A stretch of 8,497 nucleotides of DNA from Elusimicrobiota bacterium (GTDB lineage Bacteria; Elusimicrobiota; Elusimicrobia; UBA1565; UBA9628). The notes under the pieces were generated by a model, which searched no databases, was not told the origin of the DNA, and was given only the letters and a program-made list of their open reading frames with translations. The translations under genes and the position numbers were made by a program. Positions 1 through 4,837 of the stretch are shown here, piece after piece; position 1 is the stretch's first letter, and each line of letters opens with the position of its first letter. The DNA lies in the NCBI GenBank assembly GCA_023249695.1, contig JAHFCD010000066.1:1-8497 (forward strand), read 5' to 3'.

Positions 1-234
1 GCCGAACTTCTCTTCCCGGAACTTCACGAATGGAGCAGGCTTCATGATTCCCTCTTTGTGGGCCACGAGACAGGAATTCGCATCCCAAGACTCGCGCGCC
101 GCGATCTCTTCGATTTCCCCGCGGACTTTCCGCTGGGTTGCGGCATCGGCGGGGTCGGCCAGGGCCGCCTCCGCCTCCGAAACGACGAAGTCCCCGCTTT
201 TCCACGACTTGCGCAGCAGGGCTTCGTACGACAT
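1..234 (-). CDS. Unknown protein, N-terminal 78 residues (runs off left edge)
   Basis: I do not recognise this protein. The reading frame stays open from an ATG at 234 to the window edge and gives 78 residues beginning MSYEALLRKSW and ending KFREEKFG. It is charged and soluble-looking, with an acidic Ala/Glu-rich stretch (about residues 19-48) and no signal peptide or membrane segment. The start is well supported: its ATG overlaps the TAA stop of the upstream polyprenyl synthase by one base (TAATG), and an AGAGGG Shine-Dalgarno at 247-242 lies 7 nt upstream. This arrangement implies translational coupling, so the protein probably acts in the same isoprenoid, quinone or carotenoid route as the synthase. 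That role is inferred from position only; no catalytic motif is visible in the part shown. Confidence 0.75.
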   Translation of the reverse strand, partial: MSYEALLRKSWKSGDFVVSEAEAALADPADAATQRKVRGEIEEIAARESWDANSCLVAHKEGIMKPAPFVKFREEKFG

Positions 235-1181
235 TAGAATTCCCTCTTGGCCATGACCTCGACGAAGAACCCGAGCTCCGCCGCTTCGCCCTTGCACGGC
301 AGCTTCTTGATCATCGCGAGCATGGAGTCCACGATCTCGCGGCCCTTCTCGCGCGTCTTTTGAATATGGCCGCGGTCCTTAAGGAGCTTGGCGATCTTGA
401 CGGCGTCGGGCTTGGCCTCGTTCCACAACGCCAGGAAATCCGCGCGGGTCCCCGGATCCTGGATCGCGTAAATGCACGGCAAGGTCAGGCGGCGGTTGGC
501 CAGATCCTGGCCCTCGTCCTTGCCCGACACGCGCTCGGTGAGCGTGTAATCGTGGATGTCGTCGACGATCTGGAGCAGGATGCCCGCCGCGCACGCGAGG
601 CGGGGCGGGTCGCTCTGCTCGTGCGGGAAGGGCGAAAGCTCGGAGAGCACGGCGCCGCCCCACTCGAACAGGGCTCCGGTCTTTCTCGCCGCGACCCCCA
701 TATAGGCGTCGACGGTCACCGTCACGGACCCCTTCAGGAACTCTTCCTGCAGTTCGCCGACGGTCATCTCGCGCACGGTGGTGACCAGGAGCTTGGGGGC
801 GTTCGGGGAGATGTCGATGGCCTCCTCGAGACCCTGCGAGAACGCGAGGTCGCCGAGCAGGAGGCCGACGGTGGTGCCGAAGATCTTGTTCGGGGTCGGA
901 TGGCCCCGGCGCAGGTCGGCCTCGTCCACGCAGTCGTCGTGGAGCAGGCTCGCGTTGTGCACGAGCTCCATGGCCCGGGAGACGCCCTCGGCCTTCTCCA
1001 CGTCCACGCCGAGCGCCCCCGCCATCAGCAGCGCGAAGCGCGAACGCAGCATCTTGCCCGGCCGGCCGATGTGCGAGGCCAACTCGGAGCCGACGCGGCC
1101 CTCGATGCGGCGCGCGCGGCTCTCCAGCCCGGCGCGGACCCGGGTCAGGGAATCTTCCACCTTCAGCAGGGAAATCGGCAT
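234..1181 (-). CDS. Polyprenyl diphosphate synthase (long-chain, trans)
   Basis: This enzyme condenses isopentenyl diphosphate units onto an allylic diphosphate to make a long-chain prenyl diphosphate, the precursor of quinone tails, carotenoids or related lipids. At 315 aa it has normal family length. Visible motifs are the GKMLRSR segment at residues 42-48 (usually GKRLRP), the first Asp-rich motif DDCVD at 82-86 followed by RRG at 91-93, KTG at 167-169, and the second Asp-rich motif DDIHD at 207-211 with GKDEGQDL downstream. The fifth residue before the first Asp-rich motif is Ala77, not a bulky aromatic, which in this family points to a long product; exact chain length cannot be read. The ATG at 1181 has GAGG five bases upstream. 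The gene lies 22 bp behind the regulator gene and overlaps the next gene by 1 bp, so the three probably form one operon. Confidence 0.92.
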   Translation of the reverse strand: MPISLLKVEDSLTRVRAGLESRARRIEGRVGSELASHIGRPGKMLRSRFALLMAGALGVDVEKAEGVSRAMELVHNASLLHDDCVDEADLRRGHPTPNKIFGTTVGLLLGDLAFSQGLEEAIDISPNAPKLLVTTVREMTVGELQEEFLKGSVTVTVDAYMGVAARKTGALFEWGGAVLSELSPFPHEQSDPPRLACAAGILLQIVDDIHDYTLTERVSGKDEGQDLANRRLTLPCIYAIQDPGTRADFLALWNEAKPDAVKIAKLLKDRGHIQKTREKGREIVDSMLAMIKKLPCKGEAAELGFFVEVMAKREF

Positions 1182-1191
1182 GGGAGCCTCA

Positions 1192-1200
1192 ATTATACCA
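1192..1200 (-). promoter_or_regulatory. Extended -10 box before the polyprenyl synthase gene
   Basis: The 22-bp gap between the regulator stop (1204) and the synthase start (1181) contains TGGTATAAT on the minus strand, a perfect extended -10 element (TGn plus TATAAT at 1197-1192). No convincing -35 is present. The box ends 10 nt before the ATG, so a transcript from it would have only a few bases of leader and would lose most of the GAGG. This may be an internal promoter in addition to read-through from the regulator gene. Confidence 0.5.
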
Positions 1201-1203
1201 CGG

Positions 1204-1719
1204 CTAAGCCATCGCCTTGAGCAAGGTCAGCACTTTCGGGAGAACGGCCGCCCGTTCCTGGTTTCCGACCTTGCCCAAGACGAAGTCCAGAAGGCGGACG
1301 AGCTCCAGAAGCTCGTTGAGCTTTTTTCGGAATGCGGCGGCTTCCTTGTCGCTCCCCGCCTCCTTAAGGCAATCATCAATGGCGGAGATGACGGGCTCTA
1401 ATTCCCGCTTCTTGCGCTCCCTTGCGATCCGGCAGCACATGGTCCAGGCGTCCTTCTCCGAGACGAAATACTCCTTTCGGTCCCGCGGCAGCGATGCCCG
1501 CCGGACCAGGCCCCAATCCACGAGAGCCCGCAGGTTCATGCTGGCGTTCCCCCGGCTGACGGCCAGCTCCTTCATGATGTCGTCGGCCGTGAGCGGCGCG
1601 TCGGAGATCATGAGCAGGGCGTGCACGCGCGCCATCGTCTTGTTGATGCCCCAGGCGCCGCCCATCTGGCCCCAGGACTCGACGAAGCGCTCCTTCGCGG
1701 ACTTCAGATCTGCGCCCAT
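1204..1719 (-). CDS. GbsR/MarR-family winged-helix transcriptional regulator
   Basis: This 171-aa DNA-binding protein belongs to the GbsR-like branch of the MarR superfamily. The diagnostic opening is present: FVESWGQMGGAWGINKTMARV at about residues 12-32 resembles the family pattern in which a Trp-Gly segment precedes the winged helix. The helix-turn-helix spans about 43-66 (LTADDIMKELAVSRGNAS and following), the wing with the KEYF motif about 67-86, then RERKKRELEP at 100-109 and a C-terminal helical dimerisation region. I chose ATG 1719 because GGGAGG at 1729-1724 lies 4 nt before it; an in-frame extension upstream runs through the promoter and operator and is unlikely. It is the first gene of an apparent operon with the polyprenyl synthase, so it may control isoprenoid output and its own synthesis. 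The effector is unknown; classical GbsR senses choline, but that function is not implied here. Confidence 0.9.
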   Translation of the reverse strand: MGADLKSAKERFVESWGQMGGAWGINKTMARVHALLMISDAPLTADDIMKELAVSRGNASMNLRALVDWGLVRRASLPRDRKEYFVSEKDAWTMCCRIARERKKRELEPVISAIDDCLKEAGSDKEAAAFRKKLNELLELVRLLDFVLGKVGNQERAAVLPKVLTLLKAMA

Positions 1720-1742
1720 ACGGCCTCCCGTTATCATACTTT

Positions 1743-1763
1743 CAATTATTTCTGAAATAAGTG
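1743..1763. promoter_or_regulatory. Palindromic operator, TTATTTC-N-GAAATAA
   Basis: Positions 1746-1760 form a perfect inverted repeat: 7-bp arms TTATTTC and GAAATAA around one central T. Symmetry continues outward with one mismatch (CA at 1743-1744 against TG at 1762-1763). It lies across the -10 region of the GbsR-like gene, 24 bp from the start codon. MarR-superfamily dimers typically bind AT-rich palindromes of this size, so autorepression is the likely use. A related imperfect dyad TTATCTCAAGATAA lies at 1834-1847. Confidence 0.65.
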
Positions 1764-1774
1764 TACAATGTAAA
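1745..1774 (-). promoter_or_regulatory. Promoter of the GbsR-like regulator operon
   Basis: On the minus strand TTTACA (1774-1769) and AATAAT (1750-1745) are separated by 18 bp, each one mismatch from consensus. The expected start is near 1738, giving a leader of about 19 nt that includes the GGGAGG ribosome site. An alternative, TTGACG (1788-1783) with 17 bp to TACACT (1765-1760), overlaps it. Both candidate -10 boxes touch the palindromic operator, so binding there should block either promoter. Confidence 0.6.
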
Positions 1775-1799
1775 CCCCCCTCCGTCAAGGCCTCCCGGC

Positions 1800-1928
1800 T
1801 CACGGGGTCTCGGGCGGCGGATGGGAGACAGGTTTATCTCAAGATAATCGAACGAGGATATCTCTATTTGAACGGCATGGCGCCTTCGGCGCCATGCCGT
1901 GCAATCGCCCGGATTCAAAACCCCGTGA
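1800..1928. repeat. Nested inverted-repeat element in divergent spacer
   Basis: The 264-bp spacer between the divergent GbsR-like and response-regulator genes holds an ordered set of inverted repeats. The outer arms are TCACGGGGT (1800-1808) and ACCCCGTGA (1920-1928), a perfect 9-bp match. Inside them CGGGCG (1811-1816) pairs with CGCCCG (1906-1911). Within that lie a dyad TTATCT/AGATAA (1834-1847) and a strong hairpin at 1872-1900. No coding frame is convincing. It could be a structured RNA, a regulatory region or a remnant of a small palindromic element; I cannot decide between them. Confidence 0.5.
1872..1900. repeat. 13-bp perfect hairpin, UUC loop
   Basis: The arms read ACGGCATGGCGCC and GGCGCCATGCCGT around a TTC loop, a perfect 13-bp stem. 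There is no T-run on either strand after the stem, and no gene ends here (both flanking genes point away), so it does not look like an ordinary intrinsic terminator. Confidence 0.7.
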
Positions 1929-1947
1929 ACTTGGAGACTGGGAGCCA

Positions 1948-1976
1948 TTGACGCCCGCTTCCCGCCCCTCTATACT
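1948..1976 (+). promoter_or_regulatory. Promoter of the response regulator (leaderless)
   Basis: TTGACG (1948-1953) and TATACT (1971-1976) are separated by exactly 17 bp. The -10 box ends 7 nt before the ATG at 1984, so transcription should begin at or within a base or two of the start codon. There is no Shine-Dalgarno between them, which supports a leaderless mRNA and excludes the longer in-frame start at 1894. Confidence 0.8.
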
Positions 1977-1983
1977 TGCCGAG

Positions 1984-2682
1984 ATGCACGCCGAGCGGAT
2001 ATTGGTGGTCGAGGACGACGCGGGATGGATCGAGCTGCTGAGGCTCTGGTTTCCCGCCGCCGGCTATTCGCTCGTGGAGTACGCGGTCACCGGGGCGCAG
2101 GCCCTGGAGGCGGCGGTCCAGCGCAAGCCCGACTGCGTGCTCCTCGATTTCGGCTTGCCCGACCAAAACGGCTGCGAGGTCTGCGCGAAGCTGCGCGCGA
2201 TCCCCGACCTCGCGCGCGTCCCCGTCGTCATGTTCACCGCGCACGGCCGCGAGAAGGTGCTGGGCCTCGAGAACGGCGCGGACTACTTCGTCAGCAAGTC
2301 CGACAGCTCGCGCGAGCTGATGGCCACCCTCGGCGCCCTGTTCCGGCGCGCGCGCCAGGAGCCCGGCGTGCTCCACCACGGCGACCTCAGCCTGCACCGC
2401 GCCGACCGGCGCGTCTTCTGGAAGGACGCTCCCGTCGCGGAGCTGACGCCGAAGGCCTTCGCGCTGTTCCACATTCTCGTCGAGCGCGGCCCGCAGCCCG
2501 TCTCGCGCGAGGATCTCTACCGGATGGTCGAGGGCGTCGAGAACCCCGGCCTCTCGCGCGCGCTCGACGTGATGCTCAACCGCCTGAAAAAAACTTTGCC
2601 GAAGGACCTCGCCGATCGCATCGTTAATGTGAAGAATTTCGGCTACTGTTTCCTAGAGGATCGGCGAGTAACAAAGCCGTAA
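1984..2682 (+). CDS. OmpR/PhoB-type response regulator (orphan)
   Basis: This 232-aa two-component response regulator has a receiver domain (about residues 4-120) and a C-terminal OmpR-type winged helix (about 133-225). In the receiver the acidic pocket is Asp11/Asp12, the phospho-acceptor is Asp55 in LLDFGLPDQNG, and the conserved Thr and Lys are Thr85 and Lys105. Lys105 is followed by Ser-Asp instead of the common Pro-Phe. In the effector domain LTPKAFAL (154-161), SRALDVMLNRLKKTL (191-205) and VKNFGYCFL (216-224) match the recognition helix and hairpin of this family. No histidine kinase gene is adjacent. The start is set by the promoter just upstream. OmpR-family dimers bind direct repeats about 10-11 bp apart, and such repeats (GTAAC) overlap its own 3' end in front of the next operon, so it may activate that operon; this link is inferred. 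Confidence 0.93.
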   Translation: MHAERILVVEDDAGWIELLRLWFPAAGYSLVEYAVTGAQALEAAVQRKPDCVLLDFGLPDQNGCEVCAKLRAIPDLARVPVVMFTAHGREKVLGLENGADYFVSKSDSSRELMATLGALFRRARQEPGVLHHGDLSLHRADRRVFWKDAPVAELTPKAFALFHILVERGPQPVSREDLYRMVEGVENPGLSRALDVMLNRLKKTLPKDLADRIVNVKNFGYCFLEDRRVTKP

Positions 2683-2715
2683 CGCCGCGTAACAACATGG
2701 TGAATTTACAGTAAA
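2668..2715 (+). repeat. Phased GTAAC direct repeats (candidate response-regulator box)
   Basis: GTAAC occurs exactly at 2668, 2679 and 2689, with near copies GTGAA at 2700 and GTAAA at 2711. The steps are 11, 10, 11 and 11 bp, so all lie on one face of the helix. The first two overlap the end of the response-regulator gene, including its TAA stop, and the last two flank the -35 hexamer (2705-2710) of the riboswitch-operon promoter. This is the layout expected for an OmpR/PhoB-family activator overlapping the -35. The binding protein is inferred. Confidence 0.55.
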
Positions 2716-2733
2716 CATTTCCCCTGTTAGACT
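2705..2733 (+). promoter_or_regulatory. Promoter of the riboswitch-lipoprotein operon
   Basis: TTTACA (2705-2710) lies 17 bp from TAGACT (2728-2733), which is preceded by TG at 2725-2726 and so is an extended -10. The predicted start, around 2740, lies about ten bases before the aptamer sequence, which fits a promoter dedicated to the riboswitch leader. Confidence 0.7.
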
Positions 2734-2745
2734 CCTGGAGTCGTC

Positions 2746-2841
2746 GCTGACCGAGAAGGGCACACCCGGGGAAATCCGGGGCCGCAAAGCCGACGGGGCT
2801 ACCGCGCGAGAGCGCCAAGCCGGCCGGGCCGCCGAAACGGT
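2746..2841 (+). promoter_or_regulatory. c-di-GMP-I (GEMM-I) riboswitch
   Basis: The leader before the FlgO-like gene matches the GEMM-I aptamer core. GGGCACACC (2758-2766) corresponds to the conserved GGGCAAACC. It is followed by a 6-bp stem (2765-2770 with 2775-2780) capped by a GAAA tetraloop at 2771-2774, then the invariant CGCAAAGCC at 2783-2791 and GGGGCTA at 2795-2801. A second arm has GGCT (2797-2800) paired with AGCC (2818-2821) and GCGC/GCGC closed by a GAGA loop (2804-2815). The 3' GGCCGGGCCGCC resembles the usual GGUAGCGGGGUUACC segment. Deviations are C for A at 2763 and C for A at 2782, and the closing helix P1 is not obvious. The base matching Vc2 G20 is G (2759) and the intercalating A47 matches A2786, which favours c-di-GMP over cGAMP. 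The alignment was made from memory by eye. Confidence 0.85.
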
Positions 2842-2856
2842 GACCTCCAACCGAAC

Positions 2857-3699
2857 ATGGTGAAAGGGGTCCTCCGAAGAGCCGTCCTGGCGATGCTCGC
2901 GATCGCCGCTTGCGCCCCCCGGGCGCGGGCCTCCGAAGACGTCAAGGACATGGCCAAGGCCATGACCGCCGCCGCCGCGGCGCGCAAGATCAAGCGCGTG
3001 GCCATCGTGCCCTTCACCGCCCCGCGCGGCGCCGGCTCCTTCTCCGGCGCGATCGTCTCAGAGCGCCTCGTCATCCAGATCCTCGCCCGCGGCGAGCTCG
3101 ACCTCGTCGAGCGCCGCTTCCTCGATAAGGTTCTCGAGGAGCAGCGCCTCGGCGTCTTCGGGATCATGGATCAGGACACCGTCAAGAACCTCGGCAAGGT
3201 CCTCGGCGTGGACGCGATCCTGACCGGCACCATCGTCGAGCTGAAGGGCGACCGCGTCGAGGTCAACGCCCGCCTGATCCACACCGAGACCGCGCAGGTG
3301 CTCGCCGCCGACACCGTGCGCGTGGCCAAGGATTGGGAGGAGCGCGCGATCAGCGACGACGCCTCGACCTGGATCGTCCCCGTCCCGGAGCTTCCCGACG
3401 ACTCGCCCAAGAACGGCGCCACCTGCCTATCGAGCGTCGACGAGGTCGAGCGCCGCATCCTCGACTTCAAGGCCCGCTATTGGGCCGAGCGCCTCAAGGA
3501 CCCGACCTTCACGCTGCGCTCGCTCAAGCGCAATCCCGGCTCCGAAATCCGCAACGAGGACACGAAGAAGAAGTTCTTCCTGCAGCTGCGCGAGCGCTAC
3601 GACGCCGCGGCCCGCACCCCGCTGACGCCGTCGGAGCAGGCGGCGCTGGCCCGGGGCCTGCAGGAGATCAAGGTTTTGACGGGGCTGTGCGAAGGATGA
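2857..3699 (+). CDS. CsgG/FlgO-family exported protein
   Basis: This is a 280-aa envelope protein with a CsgG/FlgO-like domain at about residues 45-160. Diagnostic stretches are RVAIVPF (47-53), LDLVERRFLDKVLEEQRLGV (81-100) and LGKVLGVDAILTGTIVEL (112-129), followed by VNARLIHTETAQVLA. Proteins of this fold include FlgO of the Vibrio outer membrane, CsgG and LpoB. The N terminus has a positive start, a hydrophobic core (about 9-18) and IAAC at 16-19, which fits a lipobox with Cys19; cleavage after ARA25 as a Sec signal is the alternative. The C-terminal 120 residues contain a charged helical region I do not recognise. The ATG at 2857 has no Shine-Dalgarno; initiation may depend on the riboswitch leader just upstream. 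Its stop overlaps an ATG (ATGA), and the next lipoprotein gene follows closely, forming one operon. A flagellar or other envelope role cannot be separated from sequence alone. Confidence 0.85.
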   Translation: MVKGVLRRAVLAMLAIAACAPRARASEDVKDMAKAMTAAAAARKIKRVAIVPFTAPRGAGSFSGAIVSERLVIQILARGELDLVERRFLDKVLEEQRLGVFGIMDQDTVKNLGKVLGVDAILTGTIVELKGDRVEVNARLIHTETAQVLAADTVRVAKDWEERAISDDASTWIVPVPELPDDSPKNGATCLSSVDEVERRILDFKARYWAERLKDPTFTLRSLKRNPGSEIRNEDTKKKFFLQLRERYDAAARTPLTPSEQAALARGLQEIKVLTGLCEG

Positions 3700-3716
3700 G
3701 GATTCGAGGAGGAGTC

Positions 3717-4157
3717 ATGGACATCAGAGCGTTCGGTTTGGCGGCGGTCGCGGCGCTGGCGGGCTGCGGAGGGGTGACCCACCGCGTGCACGGCGGCGCC
3801 GTGGACCGGGTCATCGATCAGAAGCCGGTGCGCGGCGCCTACCTCGAGGCCATCGGGATCGGCGCGTCCGACCCGGCGCTGAAGTCCGACACCCAGCGCA
3901 TGGCGCTCGCCCGCGACGCCGCGATCGTCAAGGCGCAGTACGAGCTGATGTCGATGGTCAAGGGCGTGAGGCTCGAGGGCGGCATCACGGTCGAGCGGGC
4001 GCTCGAATCCGACTCGACCCTGTCGGCGCGCGTCAGCGACACGATCCGCGGCGCGGAGATCCACAAGTCCGAGTTCACCGCCGACAACGGCTGCGTCGTG
4101 ACCTTGCGGCTGCCCAAGACCGCGCTCGAGAAGTCGCTGGGGAGCCGCCTCCAGTGA
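3717..4157 (+). CDS. LPP20/FlgP-like outer-membrane lipoprotein
   Basis: This is a 146-aa lipoprotein. Residues 1-16 form a lipoprotein signal ending in the classical lipobox LAGC with Cys17 as the lipidated residue. The mature part has EAIGIGASDPA (44-54), then an alanine-rich helix MALARDAAIVKAQYELMSMVKGV (62-84) and a C-terminal strand region ending in VVTLRLPKTALEKSL. This pattern is typical of the LPP20 family, which includes FlgP of Vibrio and Campylobacter. I chose ATG 3717 because AGGAGG (3707-3712) lies 4 nt before it. An in-frame ATG at 3696 overlaps the upstream stop (ATGA) and would add seven residues without removing the signal peptide, so it remains possible. It is the middle gene of the operon and its TGA overlaps the GTG start of the next gene. 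Confidence 0.85.
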   Translation: MDIRAFGLAAVAALAGCGGVTHRVHGGAVDRVIDQKPVRGAYLEAIGIGASDPALKSDTQRMALARDAAIVKAQYELMSMVKGVRLEGGITVERALESDSTLSARVSDTIRGAEIHKSEFTADNGCVVTLRLPKTALEKSLGSRLQ

Positions 4158-4837
4158 GGCATTTACTGATCGCGGCCGCGCTGTCGCTGTCGGCCTGCGC
4201 GCACGCCGGCCCGAAGACCAAGGTCGTCGTGTCCGAGGGCTTCGCGCCCGTGGACGCGCGCGGGCTGGCCGACGCGCGCGACCGGGCCGTGGGCGACGCG
4301 CGGCGGCGCGCGATCGAGCAGGTCGCGGGCGTGTCGCTCGAGTCGACCTCGCGGGTGGAAGGCGCGGTCACGACGGAACAGCGCGTGACCTCGAAGAGCC
4401 GGGGCTTCGTCGAGGCCTCCGACTCCCTCGCCGAGGAGGTGCGCGACGGCCAGGTCCGGGTGCGGGTGCGCGCGCGCGTGCGCGAAGGGGCGGCGCCGTT
4501 CTCGACGGTCGAGCTCAATATACCCGAGGGGCCTCTGGCCTCGGGCGTGGCGCGCGCCCTGCGCGAGAAGAAGATCGAGACCGGCGGCGGGCGCGGCGCG
4601 TCCGAGCTGACCGGACGCTCGACCACGTTCGACCTGCCGAGCAGCATGATCGCCGGCACGACCGCCGTGCGCGCCAACGCGTCCCTGGTTCTTAAAGGAG
4701 AAGGCTCCCCCCTTCACGCCTCGGGAGCGGCCTCCGGCCTCGACGCGGACCGCGACGGCGCCGCCGACAAGGCCCTCGAGGCCGCCGGCTACCGCGCCGG
4801 CCTCGAGCTCGCCGTCGCGATGATGCGGGCGCGCTAG
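4154..4837 (+). CDS. FlgT-N/LPP20-like lipoprotein
   Basis: This 227-aa lipoprotein has a lipobox LSAC with Cys15. The mature N-terminal domain (about 24-112) contains LADARDRAVGDARRRAIEQ (38-56), VAGVSLESTSRVEG (57-70), SKSRGFVEASD (80-90) and a final strand VRVRVRARVRE. This is the characteristic layout of the FlgT N-terminal domain and related LPP20-like proteins. A second domain (about 117-227) starts with STVELNIPEGPLASGVARAL and ends in an alanine-rich helix; it looks like a variant repeat of the same kind. The start is a GTG at 4154 that shares four bases with the upstream stop (GTGA), so it is translationally coupled. FlgO, FlgP and FlgT homologues together in this order suggest an outer-membrane or basal-body collar. 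At the 3' end its TAG overlaps the convergent acetyltransferase gene by 4 bp. Confidence 0.8.
   Translation: MRHLLIAAALSLSACAHAGPKTKVVVSEGFAPVDARGLADARDRAVGDARRRAIEQVAGVSLESTSRVEGAVTTEQRVTSKSRGFVEASDSLAEEVRDGQVRVRVRARVREGAAPFSTVELNIPEGPLASGVARALREKKIETGGGRGASELTGRSTTFDLPSSMIAGTTAVRANASLVLKGEGSPLHASGAASGLDADRDGAADKALEAAGYRAGLELAVAMMRAR

Noticed and set aside
138..1220. Plus-strand open frame across the polyprenyl synthase
   Set aside because: The minus strand carries both Asp-rich motifs of the synthase in order; the plus frame has no recognisable domain.
1872..1900. Intrinsic transcription terminator
   Set aside because: There is no T-run after the stem on either strand, and both adjacent genes point away from it.
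1894..1983. 30-residue N-terminal extension of the response regulator
   Set aside because: It would place the start upstream of the TTGACG-N17-TATACT promoter, and the receiver domain begins normally at the ATG at 1984.
2746..2841. The riboswitch as a 3',3'-cGAMP-selective (GEMM-Ib) variant
   Set aside because: The base that decides this, G20 in the Vc2 numbering, aligns with G2759; cGAMP-selective members usually carry A there. A binding test would be needed to exclude mixed specificity.
4742..4780. Calcium-binding DxDxDG loop (dockerin or EF-hand) in the third lipoprotein
   Set aside because: A single DADRDG occurs in an Ala/Asp-rich helix, with no acidic residue at loop position 12 and no second copy; chance in GC-rich sequence is more likely.
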